From assembly GCA_002841405.1 (NCBI GenBank), contig PGZR01000010.1:1-46310 (forward strand): a DNA stretch of 46,310 bases, read 5' to 3'. Under the pieces are notes generated by a model that worked only from the letters and a program-made list of their open reading frames with translations, did not search any database and was not told the DNA's origin. This document shows, one piece after another, positions 1 through 9,323 of this stretch. The stretch comes from Firmicutes bacterium HGW-Firmicutes-4. Lineage in GTDB: Bacteria; Bacillota; Clostridia; Eubacteriales; Eubacteriaceae. How positions within the stretch are numbered: the stretch's first letter is position 1; the number at the start of each line of letters is the position of its first letter. The translations under genes were made by a program, and so were the position numbers.

Positions 1-285
<285 letters not shown>

Positions 286-300
286 TTGAGGTGAGTTTTA

Positions 301-702
301 ATGGCTGAAACTTTCAGATTAAAAATCATTGCTCCAACCGGTATCTTTTTCGATGATGATGTCGAGCGTATCGTCATCCGGGGAACAGAAGGAGAGTTTG
401 CTGTGCTTGCAGAGCATACCCCTTTAACTACCACAGTAGCCATTGGTACCTTTAATATAATTTTTGGCGATAAAAAAAATAAATGCGGCACCCTTTTAGG
501 GGGCGTTGCTACTATTAATCCCAGAGAAACCATTATTTTAACCGATGCCGCTGAGTGGCCGGAAGAAATTGATCTTAAGCGGGCTCAGGAAGCAAAAGAG
601 CGGGCAATGCAACGTATTCGAGATGAGAAATACGATACAGCCCGGGCTCAGGCGGCCCTGGAAAGAGCAATTGCTCGTATCAATTCAAAAGAAGGTTTAT
701 AA
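301..702 (+). CDS. atpC: F1 ATP synthase subunit epsilon
   Basis: The 133-residue product has the normal length for the epsilon subunit of the F1 central stalk, which couples rotation to catalysis and can inhibit ATP hydrolysis. Residues 1 to about 85 are the beta-sandwich domain, including the family segment EGEFAVLAEHTPL. Residues from about 88 onward are the helical hairpin, rich in Ala, Arg and Glu (KRAQEAKERAMQRI). The ATG is preceded by a GAGGTGAG ribosome-binding site. It is the last gene of the atp operon, as an intrinsic terminator follows directly. Confidence 0.97.
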   Translation: MAETFRLKIIAPTGIFFDDDVERIVIRGTEGEFAVLAEHTPLTTTVAIGTFNIIFGDKKNKCGTLLGGVATINPRETIILTDAAEWPEEIDLKRAQEAKERAMQRIRDEKYDTARAQAALERAIARINSKEGL

Positions 703-724
703 TTCAACGATTTATAGCTAAAAA

Positions 725-766
725 AAGAAAGCCAGGATTCATTGAGAATCCCGGCTTTCTTTTTTA
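725..766 (+). terminator. intrinsic terminator of the atp operon
   Basis: A 15-bp stem with one A-C mismatch pairs 725-740 with 746-761 around a five-base loop and runs into a T-tract. It lies 22 bases after the atpC stop codon. Confidence 0.9.
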
Positions 767-790
767 TTACGCTTTTATTGGGGGAAGTGT

Positions 791-818
791 TTTAATGACT
801 CTTTTTCTGTGCTATAAT
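791..818 (+). promoter_or_regulatory. probable promoter of the nucleotide-sugar operon (extended -10)
   Basis: A perfect TATAAT at 813-818 is preceded by TGC, giving an extended -10 element. The -35 is poor (TTTAAT at 791-796, 16-base spacer). The position between the atp terminator and the 931 gene fits a promoter for the 931-4918 genes. The leader to the start codon would be about 105 bases, and I see no recognisable riboswitch in it. Confidence 0.55.
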
Positions 819-930
819 TTAGGTTGAAAGTTAGGGACATTGTGTGTCAATCGATGAATGATAAAATAAAGAGTAAACAGTGATGTTATGGTTAAGTGAC
901 TGAAAAACCATTGCAAACGGAGGATAAGAA

Positions 931-2262
931 ATGAATATTTGTATAATTGGACTGGGTATTTTAGGAATTACCTATGGTTCTGTTTTGTCCGATTCGGATG
1001 TGAATGTTATCTGCGTCGACACCGATGAAGAAACAATCAATATGCTCACCGAGGGTGAATTGCCGATTTATGAGCCGGGGTTAAAGGCGCTGGTGTCGAC
1101 TTCAGTATCAACCGGCCGACTATACTTCAGCTCGAATATTCAAAGTGCCATTAAAAAGAGCGAAATTATTTTCATAACCTGCGAAGTACCGACCAATGAT
1201 CATGATTTTCCGGATCTTCGTTTTATGAAACCAATCGCCCAAAGCATTGGCAATCATATCGAAGCCTATGTAACCGTTGTGATCAAATCGACGGTACCGC
1301 CGGGTACCTGCCAGATCATTAAACAAACCATTAAAAAAGCTCTTGATGACCGGGAGGCGGATATTCCCTTTGATGTTGTCAGTAATCCTGATTTTGCCCG
1401 CAAAGGCTCGATGATTAAGGATTGTCTGGTGCCGGATATGGTCGTGATCGGATCGGATTCGCCGGCAGCGGTGGAACGATTAAAAAGTGTTTATGACAGC
1501 CTTCATGTCCGGGAAGAAAACTATGTGATCACCGATCCTCAGAGTGCCGAAATGATCAAATACGGAGTGAATGCCTTTCTGGCCACAAAGCTCTCCTTTA
1601 TTAATGAGATGGCTTTGCTGTGTGAAAATGCCAATGCCAACATCCTCGATGTTTCCAATGGCATGGGCCGGGACGAGCGGATTGGTCCCGGCTACCTGGA
1701 AGCGGGCCCAGGTTATGGGGGCAGTGACCTGCCTAAGGATTCCAAGGCGTTGGTGGAGATTGCCAAAGCCTATGGTGAGGATTTTATGGTGCTCAAAGGG
1801 GCCATCCAGGCTAATGAGAAACAAAAGAACAAAATGGTGGAAAAAATCAAACGGATTATGGGCAATCTGGAAGGAAAAACCATCGCCGTTTTAGGTCTGT
1901 CCTACAAACCGGAAACCACGGATATGCGGGAAGCTCCTTCGATCACGATTGTCAAAGGTCTGGTTGGCGATGGGGCCAAGATCCAGATTTACTGTCCGGA
2001 AGGAAATCTGGAAGCCAAATGGCGCTTGCATAACGAAAAAGATGAGATTAGCTACTGTAATGACGTCTATGAGGCGGCTCAAAATGCCGATGCCCTAGTG
2101 CTGATTACCAGTTGGCGGGAATTCAAGGGAATGGATCAGGAGCGGGTTCGGGCAGCCATGAAGGATCGCTTTTTCTTTGATTTTAGAAATCTGTTTGGGG
2201 ATGAACCACCAAAAGGCTTTGTTTATTCAGGTCTGGGGATTCCGGAAAAGGAGATAAAATAA
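931..2262 (+). CDS. UDP-glucose/GDP-mannose dehydrogenase family protein with altered active site
   Basis: The 443-residue protein has the three-part architecture of UDP-glucose 6-dehydrogenases. It has an N-terminal NAD-binding fold beginning with GLGILG, a central domain with KSTVPPGT (119-126) and the K210/N214 pair, and a C-terminal domain with AVLGLSYKPETTDMREAP. The family normally oxidises UDP-glucose to UDP-glucuronate through a thioester on a catalytic Cys in GGSCFPKD. Here that motif reads GGSDLPKD, so Asp266 (codon at 1726-1728) replaces the Cys. The upstream NPEFLREG motif reads NPDFARKG, so two conserved glutamates are Asp154 and Lys158. The fold and family are clear, but normal four-electron oxidation is doubtful. 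It could be a pseudoenzyme, a two-electron enzyme or one with a different substrate. The start follows GGAGG, and galU begins one base after its stop. Confidence 0.9.
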   Translation: MNICIIGLGILGITYGSVLSDSDVNVICVDTDEETINMLTEGELPIYEPGLKALVSTSVSTGRLYFSSNIQSAIKKSEIIFITCEVPTNDHDFPDLRFMKPIAQSIGNHIEAYVTVVIKSTVPPGTCQIIKQTIKKALDDREADIPFDVVSNPDFARKGSMIKDCLVPDMVVIGSDSPAAVERLKSVYDSLHVREENYVITDPQSAEMIKYGVNAFLATKLSFINEMALLCENANANILDVSNGMGRDERIGPGYLEAGPGYGGSDLPKDSKALVEIAKAYGEDFMVLKGAIQANEKQKNKMVEKIKRIMGNLEGKTIAVLGLSYKPETTDMREAPSITIVKGLVGDGAKIQIYCPEGNLEAKWRLHNEKDEISYCNDVYEAAQNADALVLITSWREFKGMDQERVRAAMKDRFFFDFRNLFGDEPPKGFVYSGLGIPEKEIK

Positions 2263-2263
2263 A

Positions 2264-3142
2264 ATGAAAAAAGTTCGTAAAGCAGTTATTCCAGCGGCTG
2301 GGTTGGGTACCCGATTTTTACCAATTACCAAGTCGACGCCGAAAGAAATGCTACCGATTGTGGATAAACCCACGATCCAATATATTATCGAAGAAATTGT
2401 GGCATCGGGGATCGAAGAGATACTCATTATCAACGGCCGCAATAAAGAAAGCATCATCAATCACTTTGACAAGGTTCCAGAACTGGAAGCCCTGTTAAAA
2501 GCCGGCGGCAAAACCGAGGCGTTGGAGCAAGTAGAAGCCATCACAAACATGGCGAAAATCTTTTCAGTACGCCAGAAAGAGGCTAAAGGCCTGGGACATG
2601 CGGTGCTTTGCGCCAAAGAATTTGTGGGCGATGAACCCTTTGCGGTGGTGTTAGGTGATGATATTGTTTACAATGATGGAACTCCGGCCCTGAAGCAAAT
2701 GGTGGATGTCTATAATAAATATGGGGCGTCGGTAATCGGGGTTCAGCAGGTTGCTCCTGACCAGGTCAACAAGTACGGTATCGTTTCCGGGGATGCTGTT
2801 GGGGAACGGGTGTATCAGGTCAATGATCTGGTTGAGAAGCCGGCCATCGGCACTGCGCCTTCCACCATGGCTATTTTAGGACGCTATATCATTACACCGG
2901 GAATATTTGATGTGCTTGAGCAGACTGGCAAAGGCGCCGGTGGTGAAATTCAACTCACGGATGGACTTAAAACCCTGGCGACCATCGAAAAGATGTTTGC
3001 CTATGATTTTATCGGTAAACGTTATGATGTCGGAGACAAGCTTGGCTTTCTTCAGGCTACCGTGGAATACGGCTTAAGGGATAATAAACTGGGTGCAGAT
3101 TTTAAACAATATTTAGAAACTTTATTAAGCGACAACATATAA
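2264..3142 (+). CDS. galU: UTP--glucose-1-phosphate uridylyltransferase
   Basis: The 292-residue enzyme makes UDP-glucose from UTP and glucose 1-phosphate in the cytoplasm. The nucleotide-binding signature GLGTRFLP is at residues 13-20, followed by the KEMLPIVDKP substrate loop. VLGDDIV is the metal-binding segment and EKP a further conserved sugar-site motif. Length and composition match bacterial GalU rather than the dTDP-glucose enzyme RfbA at 7851. It is one base downstream of the 931 gene and shares its GGAGATAAAAT ribosome-binding region, so the two are probably translationally coupled. With the mutase at 3215 it forms the route glucose 6-phosphate to glucose 1-phosphate to UDP-glucose. 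Confidence 0.96.
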   Translation: MKKVRKAVIPAAGLGTRFLPITKSTPKEMLPIVDKPTIQYIIEEIVASGIEEILIINGRNKESIINHFDKVPELEALLKAGGKTEALEQVEAITNMAKIFSVRQKEAKGLGHAVLCAKEFVGDEPFAVVLGDDIVYNDGTPALKQMVDVYNKYGASVIGVQQVAPDQVNKYGIVSGDAVGERVYQVNDLVEKPAIGTAPSTMAILGRYIITPGIFDVLEQTGKGAGGEIQLTDGLKTLATIEKMFAYDFIGKRYDVGDKLGFLQATVEYGLRDNKLGADFKQYLETLLSDNI

Positions 3143-3214
3143 CTAATTGCGACTGTTTGGGCTAGGAACTGACGCCCCCGTGATTACCCCGAAAGGATTG
3201 GAGAAAGGAACACA

Positions 3215-4918
3215 ATGGACTATAAAAAAGCATATCAAAACTGGTTGGATCAGCCGGAGCTGGATGCCGAACTGCGGCAGGAACTGGAAGCCATCAACGA
3301 TGAAAAAGAAATAGAAGACCGCTTTTATGCCGACCTGGAATTTGGTACCGGTGGCATGCGGGGGAAAATGGGTGTTGGCAATAACCGCATGAACATTTAC
3401 ACTGTGGCCAAGGTTACCTATGGTTTGGGAAAATACCTGCTGCGGCAGGATATTCAGAACTGGGAAAAGGGTGTCGTCATTGCCTATGATTCTCGTCACA
3501 ATTCCAGAAAATTTGCGGAAACAGCAGCCGGGGTGCTAGGCAAAATGGGGGTAGCCGCTTACCTTTTTGAAGAGTTGAGGCCAACTCCGGAACTGTCTTT
3601 TGCAGTCCGGGAGCTGAAAGCCGCCGGCGGCATTGTCATCACGGCATCTCATAACCCCAAAGAATACAATGGCTATAAGGTCTATGGTCCAGATGGCGGT
3701 CAGATGGTAACCGTTTCGGCCGATGCTTTAATCGCCGAAATTGCCAAAATACCGGATATCTTTGATATTCCGATTATGACATTGGCGGAAGGCCTCAATC
3801 AGAAAATTATTAAGATGGTCGGCGAAAAAATGGATAACGCTTTTACGGTCGCCGTGACATCGATTTGTATGCCTAATCCCAACAGTGAAGTGAAAGTAGT
3901 TTATACTCCGCTTCATGGTTCGGGCAATCAGCCGGTACGGCGGGTCTTGGCGGAATTAGGTTATCAGCAGGTGACCGTGGTACCGGAACAGGAATTGCCG
4001 GATGGTGATTTTACCACCGCTCCTTATCCAAATCCGGAAGATCGTTCGGTCTTTACTCTGGCCATGGCTCTGGCCGATGAATGCGGAGCGGACATTATTA
4101 TTGGCACTGACCCTGATTGCGATCGGGTGGGAGTGGTTGGCCGGAATCAACAAGGCGAGTTTGAGATTTTTAGCGGGAATCAAACCGGCGCTCTGCTGGT
4201 TGATTATTTCCTCAAAACCCGAACCGAGCTGCCAGAAAATAAGGTTGTTATCAAAACAATCGTCACCAGTGAACTGGGCGGGATTGTGGCAAAATCCCAT
4301 GGCGCTGCAGTAATGGATGTGCTAACCGGCTTTAAATACATTGGCGAATTAATGACTGAGTTTGAGAAGACCGGCGATCATACCTTCGCCTTTGGCTATG
4401 AAGAGAGTTATGGTTATCTGGCCGGAAACTATGCCCGGGATAAGGACGCGGTAGTGGCGTCAGCCCTGGTTTGTGAAATGACGGACTACTATAAAAAACA
4501 GGGCAAGACGCTGTATCAAGCCCTGATTGATTTGTATGAGAAACATGGCTATTTTATTGAAGATGTGGTGGCCTTAACGCTTGAAGGCATCACGGGCAAA
4601 ACAAAAATTACCGCAATCATGGAGAATTTCAGAACGGTCAGCTTCCCCGGTTTTGCCGATGCTAAATTGATTAATTTTAATGATTATGAAGCGGGTATCA
4701 GCAATGACATGGTGTCGGGAGTAAAAACAGCAATTGATCTGCCCCGGTCAAATGTACTGAAATTTGTTTTTGACGACTATTCCTGGTTTGCCTTGCGCCC
4801 ATCAGGGACAGAACCCAAGCTGAAGATTTATTTCTCAGTCACCGGTAAAACCCGGGAACAAGCAACGGCGAAAAAAGAACTGCTGAAAAAGCAGGTAACG
4901 GATTTAATCTCAATGTAA
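3215..4918 (+). CDS. alpha-phosphoglucomutase / phosphomannomutase
   Basis: The 567-residue protein is an alpha-D-phosphohexomutase of the PgcA type, interconverting hexose 6- and 1-phosphates. The phosphoserine loop TASHNP puts the catalytic serine at residue 145. The metal-binding motif DPDCDR is at 299-304. The sugar-binding loop EESYG is at 396-400, and the phosphate-binding loop RPSGTEPK lies near the C-terminus. All four domains are present and the length is normal. The ATG has a GAAAGGA ribosome-binding site, 72 bases after galU, in the same direction, so it is likely in the same transcript. Preference for glucose over mannose is inferred from the neighbouring galU. Confidence 0.93.
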   Translation: MDYKKAYQNWLDQPELDAELRQELEAINDEKEIEDRFYADLEFGTGGMRGKMGVGNNRMNIYTVAKVTYGLGKYLLRQDIQNWEKGVVIAYDSRHNSRKFAETAAGVLGKMGVAAYLFEELRPTPELSFAVRELKAAGGIVITASHNPKEYNGYKVYGPDGGQMVTVSADALIAEIAKIPDIFDIPIMTLAEGLNQKIIKMVGEKMDNAFTVAVTSICMPNPNSEVKVVYTPLHGSGNQPVRRVLAELGYQQVTVVPEQELPDGDFTTAPYPNPEDRSVFTLAMALADECGADIIIGTDPDCDRVGVVGRNQQGEFEIFSGNQTGALLVDYFLKTRTELPENKVVIKTIVTSELGGIVAKSHGAAVMDVLTGFKYIGELMTEFEKTGDHTFAFGYEESYGYLAGNYARDKDAVVASALVCEMTDYYKKQGKTLYQALIDLYEKHGYFIEDVVALTLEGITGKTKITAIMENFRTVSFPGFADAKLINFNDYEAGISNDMVSGVKTAIDLPRSNVLKFVFDDYSWFALRPSGTEPKLKIYFSVTGKTREQATAKKELLKKQVTDLISM

Positions 4919-4958
4919 ATTGCATTGAGATCGGCAGCCGAAAAAAAAGAAAATAAGA

Positions 4959-4995
4959 AAAGGCGTTATCCCAGGAATTGGGATAACGCCTTTTT
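4959..4995. terminator. bidirectional terminator between convergent genes
   Basis: A perfect 15-bp stem (AAAAGGCGTTATCCC at 4959-4973, pairing with 4980-4994) around a six-base loop has a T-run on the right and an A-rich run on the left. It would stop transcription from the mutase gene on the plus strand and from the LCP gene on the minus strand. Confidence 0.85.
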
Positions 4996-5070
4996 AAGAA
5001 ACTTTATAAAATATCAAAGACAAAAATCGGATAAATCAAATTGGTTGAATGAGGACTTAACAACAAAACA

Positions 5071-5610
5071 CTAATTAACTGTTTCCGTAGCCGTGCCGTC
5101 GCTGGCACTGTCTTCTCCGGTTGAATCGGAATTGGATGAATCGGATGAGTCGGATGAGTCAGAATCACTGCCGGAATTGGAGTCAGAACCAGTGTCAGAA
5201 CCGGAAGAACTGCTATCCGAACTGGAGGAGTCTGTTCCAGGTGAGCTTGAGCTATCGGAAGAACCCGATCCAGAGGATTCTGTATTTGAATAAGAAGAAT
5301 CAGTATTGCTGTAATCGGAATAATCGCTGCTACTGTCACTGGGACTGGATTCAGTGTAAGAGGATGAACCGGTGCCAGCATAATAGGCAATGGCATCACT
5401 GATTTCTTTTACTCGCGCTGATGGAACATAAGCCGTATAGGTGCTTGTACCAGCGCTGGTTCCAACTGAAGTGTTGGAGTTTGAACTGGTGGTTGGACTA
5501 TTGACGTTGGTTCGGTTTCCGTTGCTGGTTGAGGTGCTGTCGGTACTGCTGCTATCCGCTGCGGTGGATGAACTGCCGCTGACAGCGGTTGTATCAGTCG
5601 TGGTTGTTGT
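5071..5610 (-). repeat. low-complexity Ser/Asp/Thr-coding tract
   Basis: This stretch codes for the C-terminal tail of the LCP protein and consists of irregular, degenerate serine, aspartate and threonine codons. Such tracts change length easily. The long open frames on the opposite strand here are by-products of the biased composition. Confidence 0.75.
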
Positions 5611-6570
5611 CTGGATCGGACCATAGATAAAGGCATGGAGGGCAATGACATTATCAGCTAAGCTGGTCGGAACCACATATGAAACACTATTGATCATGGC
5701 TGTTGTTACATGAGTATCGGTGGGCAGTCTAAACTCCAGAAATTGCTTGTCCGGGGATTCTAAAAACGCCTTGGCATAGGTTGTCAGCTCGCTGATTGAA
5801 AGGGTTGTTTTAATATAGGGATAAACCTTGCTTAACAGACTGATGCCGGTAGCCATATCGATGTTGAAGGCTTTGTCGGCAATTTGACCGACAACTTCGC
5901 GCTGTCGTTCGGTTCGATAAAAGTCATCATCGCTAAAACGGTTTCGGGCATAGGCCAGCGCCTGAACGCCAGTGATGGTTTGCACCCCGGTTGTTTCAAG
6001 ATAGGGATCGGCTTTACCAACCTTGTCATTAACATCATCAATGTATTTATTGGTCCATTCCAGGACATCTTCGTTTTGAACATTGACTTCAACGCCGCCC
6101 AGGGCGTCAACGGTATCGACCATGGCGTCAAAATTCACAATCACATAGTCTTTGATATTCAAATCAAAATTTTCGTTCAGGGTTTTTACAGCAAGCTCTG
6201 GTCCGCCATAGGCATAGGCGGCATTTATTTTATCAAGACTTTCATAGGTGTCTTTAGTTTCGGGGATCTGGACCAATAAGTCACGCATCACTGAGGTAAC
6301 CTTGATGTTCCCGTTTCGGAAATCCATGGAGACGATCATAATAGTATCGGTACGATCACCTTCAATGTCGCTGCGCCCATCAACTCCAAAAACAGCAATA
6401 TTGATGGTATCAATATCCAGGTCGTTATTGACCTTTAAGTCGGCCTCATCCATTTTCGGTTCAGCGACCATCTCATTTATTTGGCTGATGGTATTAAAGC
6501 CATATACTAGTCCGGTGCCTATTAGTGAGACGATCAGAAATAGGATGACTAAAACTATTTTCTTTTTCAT
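5071..6570 (-). CDS. LytR-CpsA-Psr (LCP) family glycopolymer ligase with Ser/Asp-rich tail
   Basis: The 499-residue protein has an N-terminal membrane anchor (about residues 5-25) and an extracellular LCP domain (about 55-230). LCP enzymes transfer undecaprenyl-linked glycopolymers to peptidoglycan. The family's charged active-site residues are visible: VDGR at 63-66, GDRTDT at 71-76, MRD at 95-97, DKINAAYAYGG at 113-123, RNR at 209-211 and the RTERQR run at 219-224. A linker to about residue 320 is followed by some 180 residues dominated by Ser, Thr and Asp, which is not part of the usual family. The minus-strand ATG has an AAAGGAA ribosome-binding site. It is divergent from the rhamnose genes. 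A second LCP protein (31753-33018) flanks the other end of the polysaccharide locus. Confidence 0.92.
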   Translation of the reverse strand: MKKKIVLVILFLIVSLIGTGLVYGFNTISQINEMVAEPKMDEADLKVNNDLDIDTINIAVFGVDGRSDIEGDRTDTIMIVSMDFRNGNIKVTSVMRDLLVQIPETKDTYESLDKINAAYAYGGPELAVKTLNENFDLNIKDYVIVNFDAMVDTVDALGGVEVNVQNEDVLEWTNKYIDDVNDKVGKADPYLETTGVQTITGVQALAYARNRFSDDDFYRTERQREVVGQIADKAFNIDMATGISLLSKVYPYIKTTLSISELTTYAKAFLESPDKQFLEFRLPTDTHVTTAMINSVSYVVPTSLADNVIALHAFIYGPIQTTTTTDTTAVSGSSSTAADSSSTDSTSTSNGNRTNVNSPTTSSNSNTSVGTSAGTSTYTAYVPSARVKEISDAIAYYAGTGSSSYTESSPSDSSSDYSDYSNTDSSYSNTESSGSGSSDSSSSPGTDSSSSDSSSSGSDTGSDSNSGSDSDSSDSSDSSNSDSTGEDSASDGTATETVN

Positions 6571-6734
6571 GAAGGTTCCTTTCGATTAACGAGCTAAAAT
6601 CATATCAACCAATAATACCATAAATATGCTTAAAAAAACATTGAATTATCATCAAGAATCAAATATAGCGGCAGAAAAGATCGTTTCTGGTGTTTTGCAT
6701 TAATCTTAAAAAGCTGAAAGAATCTAGAAAAAAA

Positions 6735-6763
6735 TAGACTTTTATAAGGATATAAAGTATAAT
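6735..6763 (+). promoter_or_regulatory. promoter of the dTDP-rhamnose genes
   Basis: TAGACT at 6735-6740 and a perfect TATAAT at 6758-6763 are separated by 17 bases. The rest of the 281-base divergent intergenic region (6571-6851) is AT-rich, with no gene I can support. A TATTAT on the minus strand (6612-6617) is a weak candidate -10 for the LCP gene. Confidence 0.65.
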
Positions 6764-6851
6764 GACAATGAATTTTTATGGCTTGACAGCTTAAAAACAG
6801 CGAAAAACAAGAAAATATAAACACAACAAGAACGATGAAATAAGGTGAAAT

Positions 6852-7709
6852 ATGAAAGTTTTATTAACCGGTTCGAATGGTCAGCTGGGGCGGGAATTAA
6901 CCCGGCAGCTCAAGAAAAAAAAGATCAACTATGTTGGATATGACATTCCTGAATTTGACATTACCGACAAAGACAAAATGACGGCAATTATTGCCAAAGA
7001 GCAACCTACCGTGATCATCAATTGTGGGGCACTGACTAATGTGGATGGATGCGAAACACAAAAAGAGTTGGCTATGGCCATTAATGCCGCCGGTCCCAAA
7101 TATTTAGCTGAAATCGCCCGCGATCAGGATATTGTTTTAGTTCAGGTTTCTACCGATTATGTTTTTGACGGGGCGGGGATTACAATAGATGGCACACTGC
7201 GGCCCTATCTGGAAACCGATCCCATCGATCCGAAAACCGTATATGGCGAAAGCAAAGCGGCGGGGGAAAAAGCTGTTTCAGAAACGGCGCCCAAGTATTT
7301 TATTGTCCGGACCGCCTGGCTGTATGGGGATGGCAATAACTTTGTCAAAACGATGCTGGAGCTGGCATCAAAACATCCCCAATTGACGGTTGTAAATGAC
7401 CAGGTCGGTTCGCCAACCAGCACCGTCGATCTGGCAGCAGCGATTATCGATTTGATCCATACCGATCATTACGGGCTTTACCATGGCACCTGCGAAGGAC
7501 AATGCAGCTGGTATGATTTTGCCGTCGAAATTTTCAGATTGTCGGGAATTGAAATTCCCGTGGAACCGGTAACCTCGGAGCAATTTATCAGACCGGCGCC
7601 ACGACCCAAATACTCAGTGCTTGAAAACAAGGCTTTAAATGACTTGACGATGAATCATTTCAGACCCTGGCAGGTTTCGCTGGCAGAATATCTGGAAAAT
7701 TTAAAATAA
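6852..7709 (+). CDS. rfbD: dTDP-4-dehydrorhamnose reductase
   Basis: The 285-residue enzyme catalyses the last step to dTDP-L-rhamnose, NAD(P)H reduction of dTDP-4-dehydro-L-rhamnose. It is an extended SDR protein with the cofactor loop GSNGQLG at 7-13, STDYVFDG at 100-107 and the catalytic YGESK (Tyr131, Lys135). Length is normal. The start is preceded by AAGGTG. It leads the rhamnose set but is separated from rfbA by about 140 bases, and the order D, A, C, B differs from the common B-A-C-D or A-C-B-D layouts. Confidence 0.96.
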   Translation: MKVLLTGSNGQLGRELTRQLKKKKINYVGYDIPEFDITDKDKMTAIIAKEQPTVIINCGALTNVDGCETQKELAMAINAAGPKYLAEIARDQDIVLVQVSTDYVFDGAGITIDGTLRPYLETDPIDPKTVYGESKAAGEKAVSETAPKYFIVRTAWLYGDGNNFVKTMLELASKHPQLTVVNDQVGSPTSTVDLAAAIIDLIHTDHYGLYHGTCEGQCSWYDFAVEIFRLSGIEIPVEPVTSEQFIRPAPRPKYSVLENKALNDLTMNHFRPWQVSLAEYLENLK

Positions 7710-7850
7710 TAATAAAGAATAATCGACGTTGAATTAAAGTATATGGCAAATTGAACTGATAGTGCAGTGTGCGGGCGATTAATAATTGCCCCGAGATTAC
7801 TTTTTAACTCGACTTATATACACCAACAATTTACAAGAGAAGAGGCAATT

Positions 7851-8729
7851 ATGAAAGGTATTATTTTAGCCGGAGGTTCCGGCACCCGACTTTATCCTAT
7901 CACCCGGGCGGTGTCCAAACAATTACTGCCCATTTATGACAAACCGATGATTTATTACCCACTGGCAACTCTAATGCTGGCCGGGATTAAAGATATTTTA
8001 ATTATTTCCACACCCCACGATCTGCCCATGTTTGAACGACTTTTTGGTTCAGGGGAAGAATTGGGGTTGAATTTTGTCTACGCCGAACAGGCAGCTCCTA
8101 ATGGCCTGGCAGAGGCTTTCATTATTGGCGAACAATTCATTGGTGATGACAATGTGGCCTTGGTATTAGGCGATAATATTTTCTATGGTCATGGCTTTAC
8201 TGATACCATTAGAAAAGCGGCGGAACTCGAAAGCGGAGCCGTGATCTTCGGCTATCCGGTGACAGATCCGGAACGCTATGGCGTGGTTGAGTTTGCCAAA
8301 GATGGAACCGTACTCTCCATCGAAGAGAAACCAGAAAGTCCAAAATCCAACTTTGCGGTACCAGGACTTTATTTTTATGATAATACGGTGGTAGAAATTG
8401 CCAAAAATATTAAACCATCGGAACGAGGCGAACTGGAAATTACGACCGTTAATGAGACCTATTTAGAACAGGGTAATTTAAAGGTAGAGTTGTTTGGTCG
8501 GGGAATGGCCTGGCTTGATACGGGAACCCATGACAGTTTAATTGAGGCCTCCAATTTTGTGGAAACGATCCAAAAAAGACAGGGTCTTTATGTCGCCTGC
8601 ATTGAAGAAATTGCCTATTTACGTGACTTTATTAATAAAGAGCAGCTTTTAAGACTGGCGGAACCACTGAAGAAAACCGCCTACGGTCAGTATCTGATCC
8701 AATGTTCCAAAGGTAAGCTGGCGGAATAA
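7851..8729 (+). CDS. rfbA: glucose-1-phosphate thymidylyltransferase
   Basis: The 292-residue protein makes dTDP-glucose from dTTP and glucose 1-phosphate, the entry step to dTDP-L-rhamnose. The signature GGSGTRLYP lies at residues 8-16, followed by [11 protein letters not shown] and the metal-site segment LGDNIFYG. I chose the ATG at 7851 because the protein family starts with MKGIILAGG and an AGAGG ribosome-binding site lies just upstream. An in-frame ATG at 7767 would add 28 residues with no family similarity. The stop codon overlaps the rfbC start (TAATG), so the two are translationally coupled. Confidence 0.97.
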   Translation: MKGIILAGGSGTRLYPITRAVSKQLLPIYDKPMIYYPLATLMLAGIKDILIISTPHDLPMFERLFGSGEELGLNFVYAEQAAPNGLAEAFIIGEQFIGDDNVALVLGDNIFYGHGFTDTIRKAAELESGAVIFGYPVTDPERYGVVEFAKDGTVLSIEEKPESPKSNFAVPGLYFYDNTVVEIAKNIKPSERGELEITTVNETYLEQGNLKVELFGRGMAWLDTGTHDSLIEASNFVETIQKRQGLYVACIEEIAYLRDFINKEQLLRLAEPLKKTAYGQYLIQCSKGKLAE

Positions 8730-9295
8730 TGGCGAAGATAAATGTAATCAAAACGAAAATTGACGGATTGGTGATTATTGAACCATCCGTTTTTGGCGAC
8801 CACCGCGGTTATTTCATGGAAACCTACAACGAGGAAGAATTCCACAATGCCGGTTTAACGATGCGGTTTGTACAGGACAATGAGTCCAAATCCGGCAAGG
8901 GCGTTTTACGAGGGCTTCATTTCCAGACCAAGTTTTCCCAGGGAAAATTGGTTCGGGTAACCAAGGGCGAGGTTTATGATGTCGCTGTGGACCTGCGGAA
9001 TGGCTCGCCGACCTATGGACAATGGGCTGGGGTGCTGTTAACCGAAGAAAACAAGACCATGTTTTATATTCCGGAAGGTTTTGCCCATGGTTTTTTAGTC
9101 GTTTCTGACGAAGCCGTGTTTAACTATAAGTGCACCAATTTATACGCCCCGGAATACGATGGCGGGATTCGCTGGAATGACCCGGCAGTCGGAATCGAAT
9201 GGCCGCTTGAAACAATCGATGAAGTGCTGCTTTCAGAAAAAGACGGACAGCTGCCTTTTTTAAGCGAGATCAGCGATACCTTAAGATTTGAATAG
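8729..9295 (+). CDS. rfbC: dTDP-4-dehydrorhamnose 3,5-epimerase
   Basis: The 188-residue cupin-fold enzyme epimerises dTDP-4-dehydro-6-deoxyglucose at C3 and C5. The catalytic base is His64 in RGLHFQ. Asp84 (YDVAVDLR) forms the dyad, and Tyr133 in FNYKCTNLY is the usual acid. The C-terminal GGIRWNDP is a family hallmark. Length is normal. Its ATG overlaps the rfbA stop by one base. rfbB follows after 28 bases. Confidence 0.97.
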   Translation: MAKINVIKTKIDGLVIIEPSVFGDHRGYFMETYNEEEFHNAGLTMRFVQDNESKSGKGVLRGLHFQTKFSQGKLVRVTKGEVYDVAVDLRNGSPTYGQWAGVLLTEENKTMFYIPEGFAHGFLVVSDEAVFNYKCTNLYAPEYDGGIRWNDPAVGIEWPLETIDEVLLSEKDGQLPFLSEISDTLRFE

Positions 9296-9323
9296 ATCGT
9301 ATTTATAGATAGAAGGAGTAATC

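Noticed and set aside
5093-5651. several open frames opposite or out of frame with the Ser/Asp-rich tail
   Set aside because: They result from the biased codon composition of the low-complexity tail and look like low-complexity protein themselves.
7767-7850. 28-codon N-terminal extension of rfbA
   Set aside because: It has no family similarity, and the internal ATG at 7851 has the better ribosome-binding site and the exact family start.
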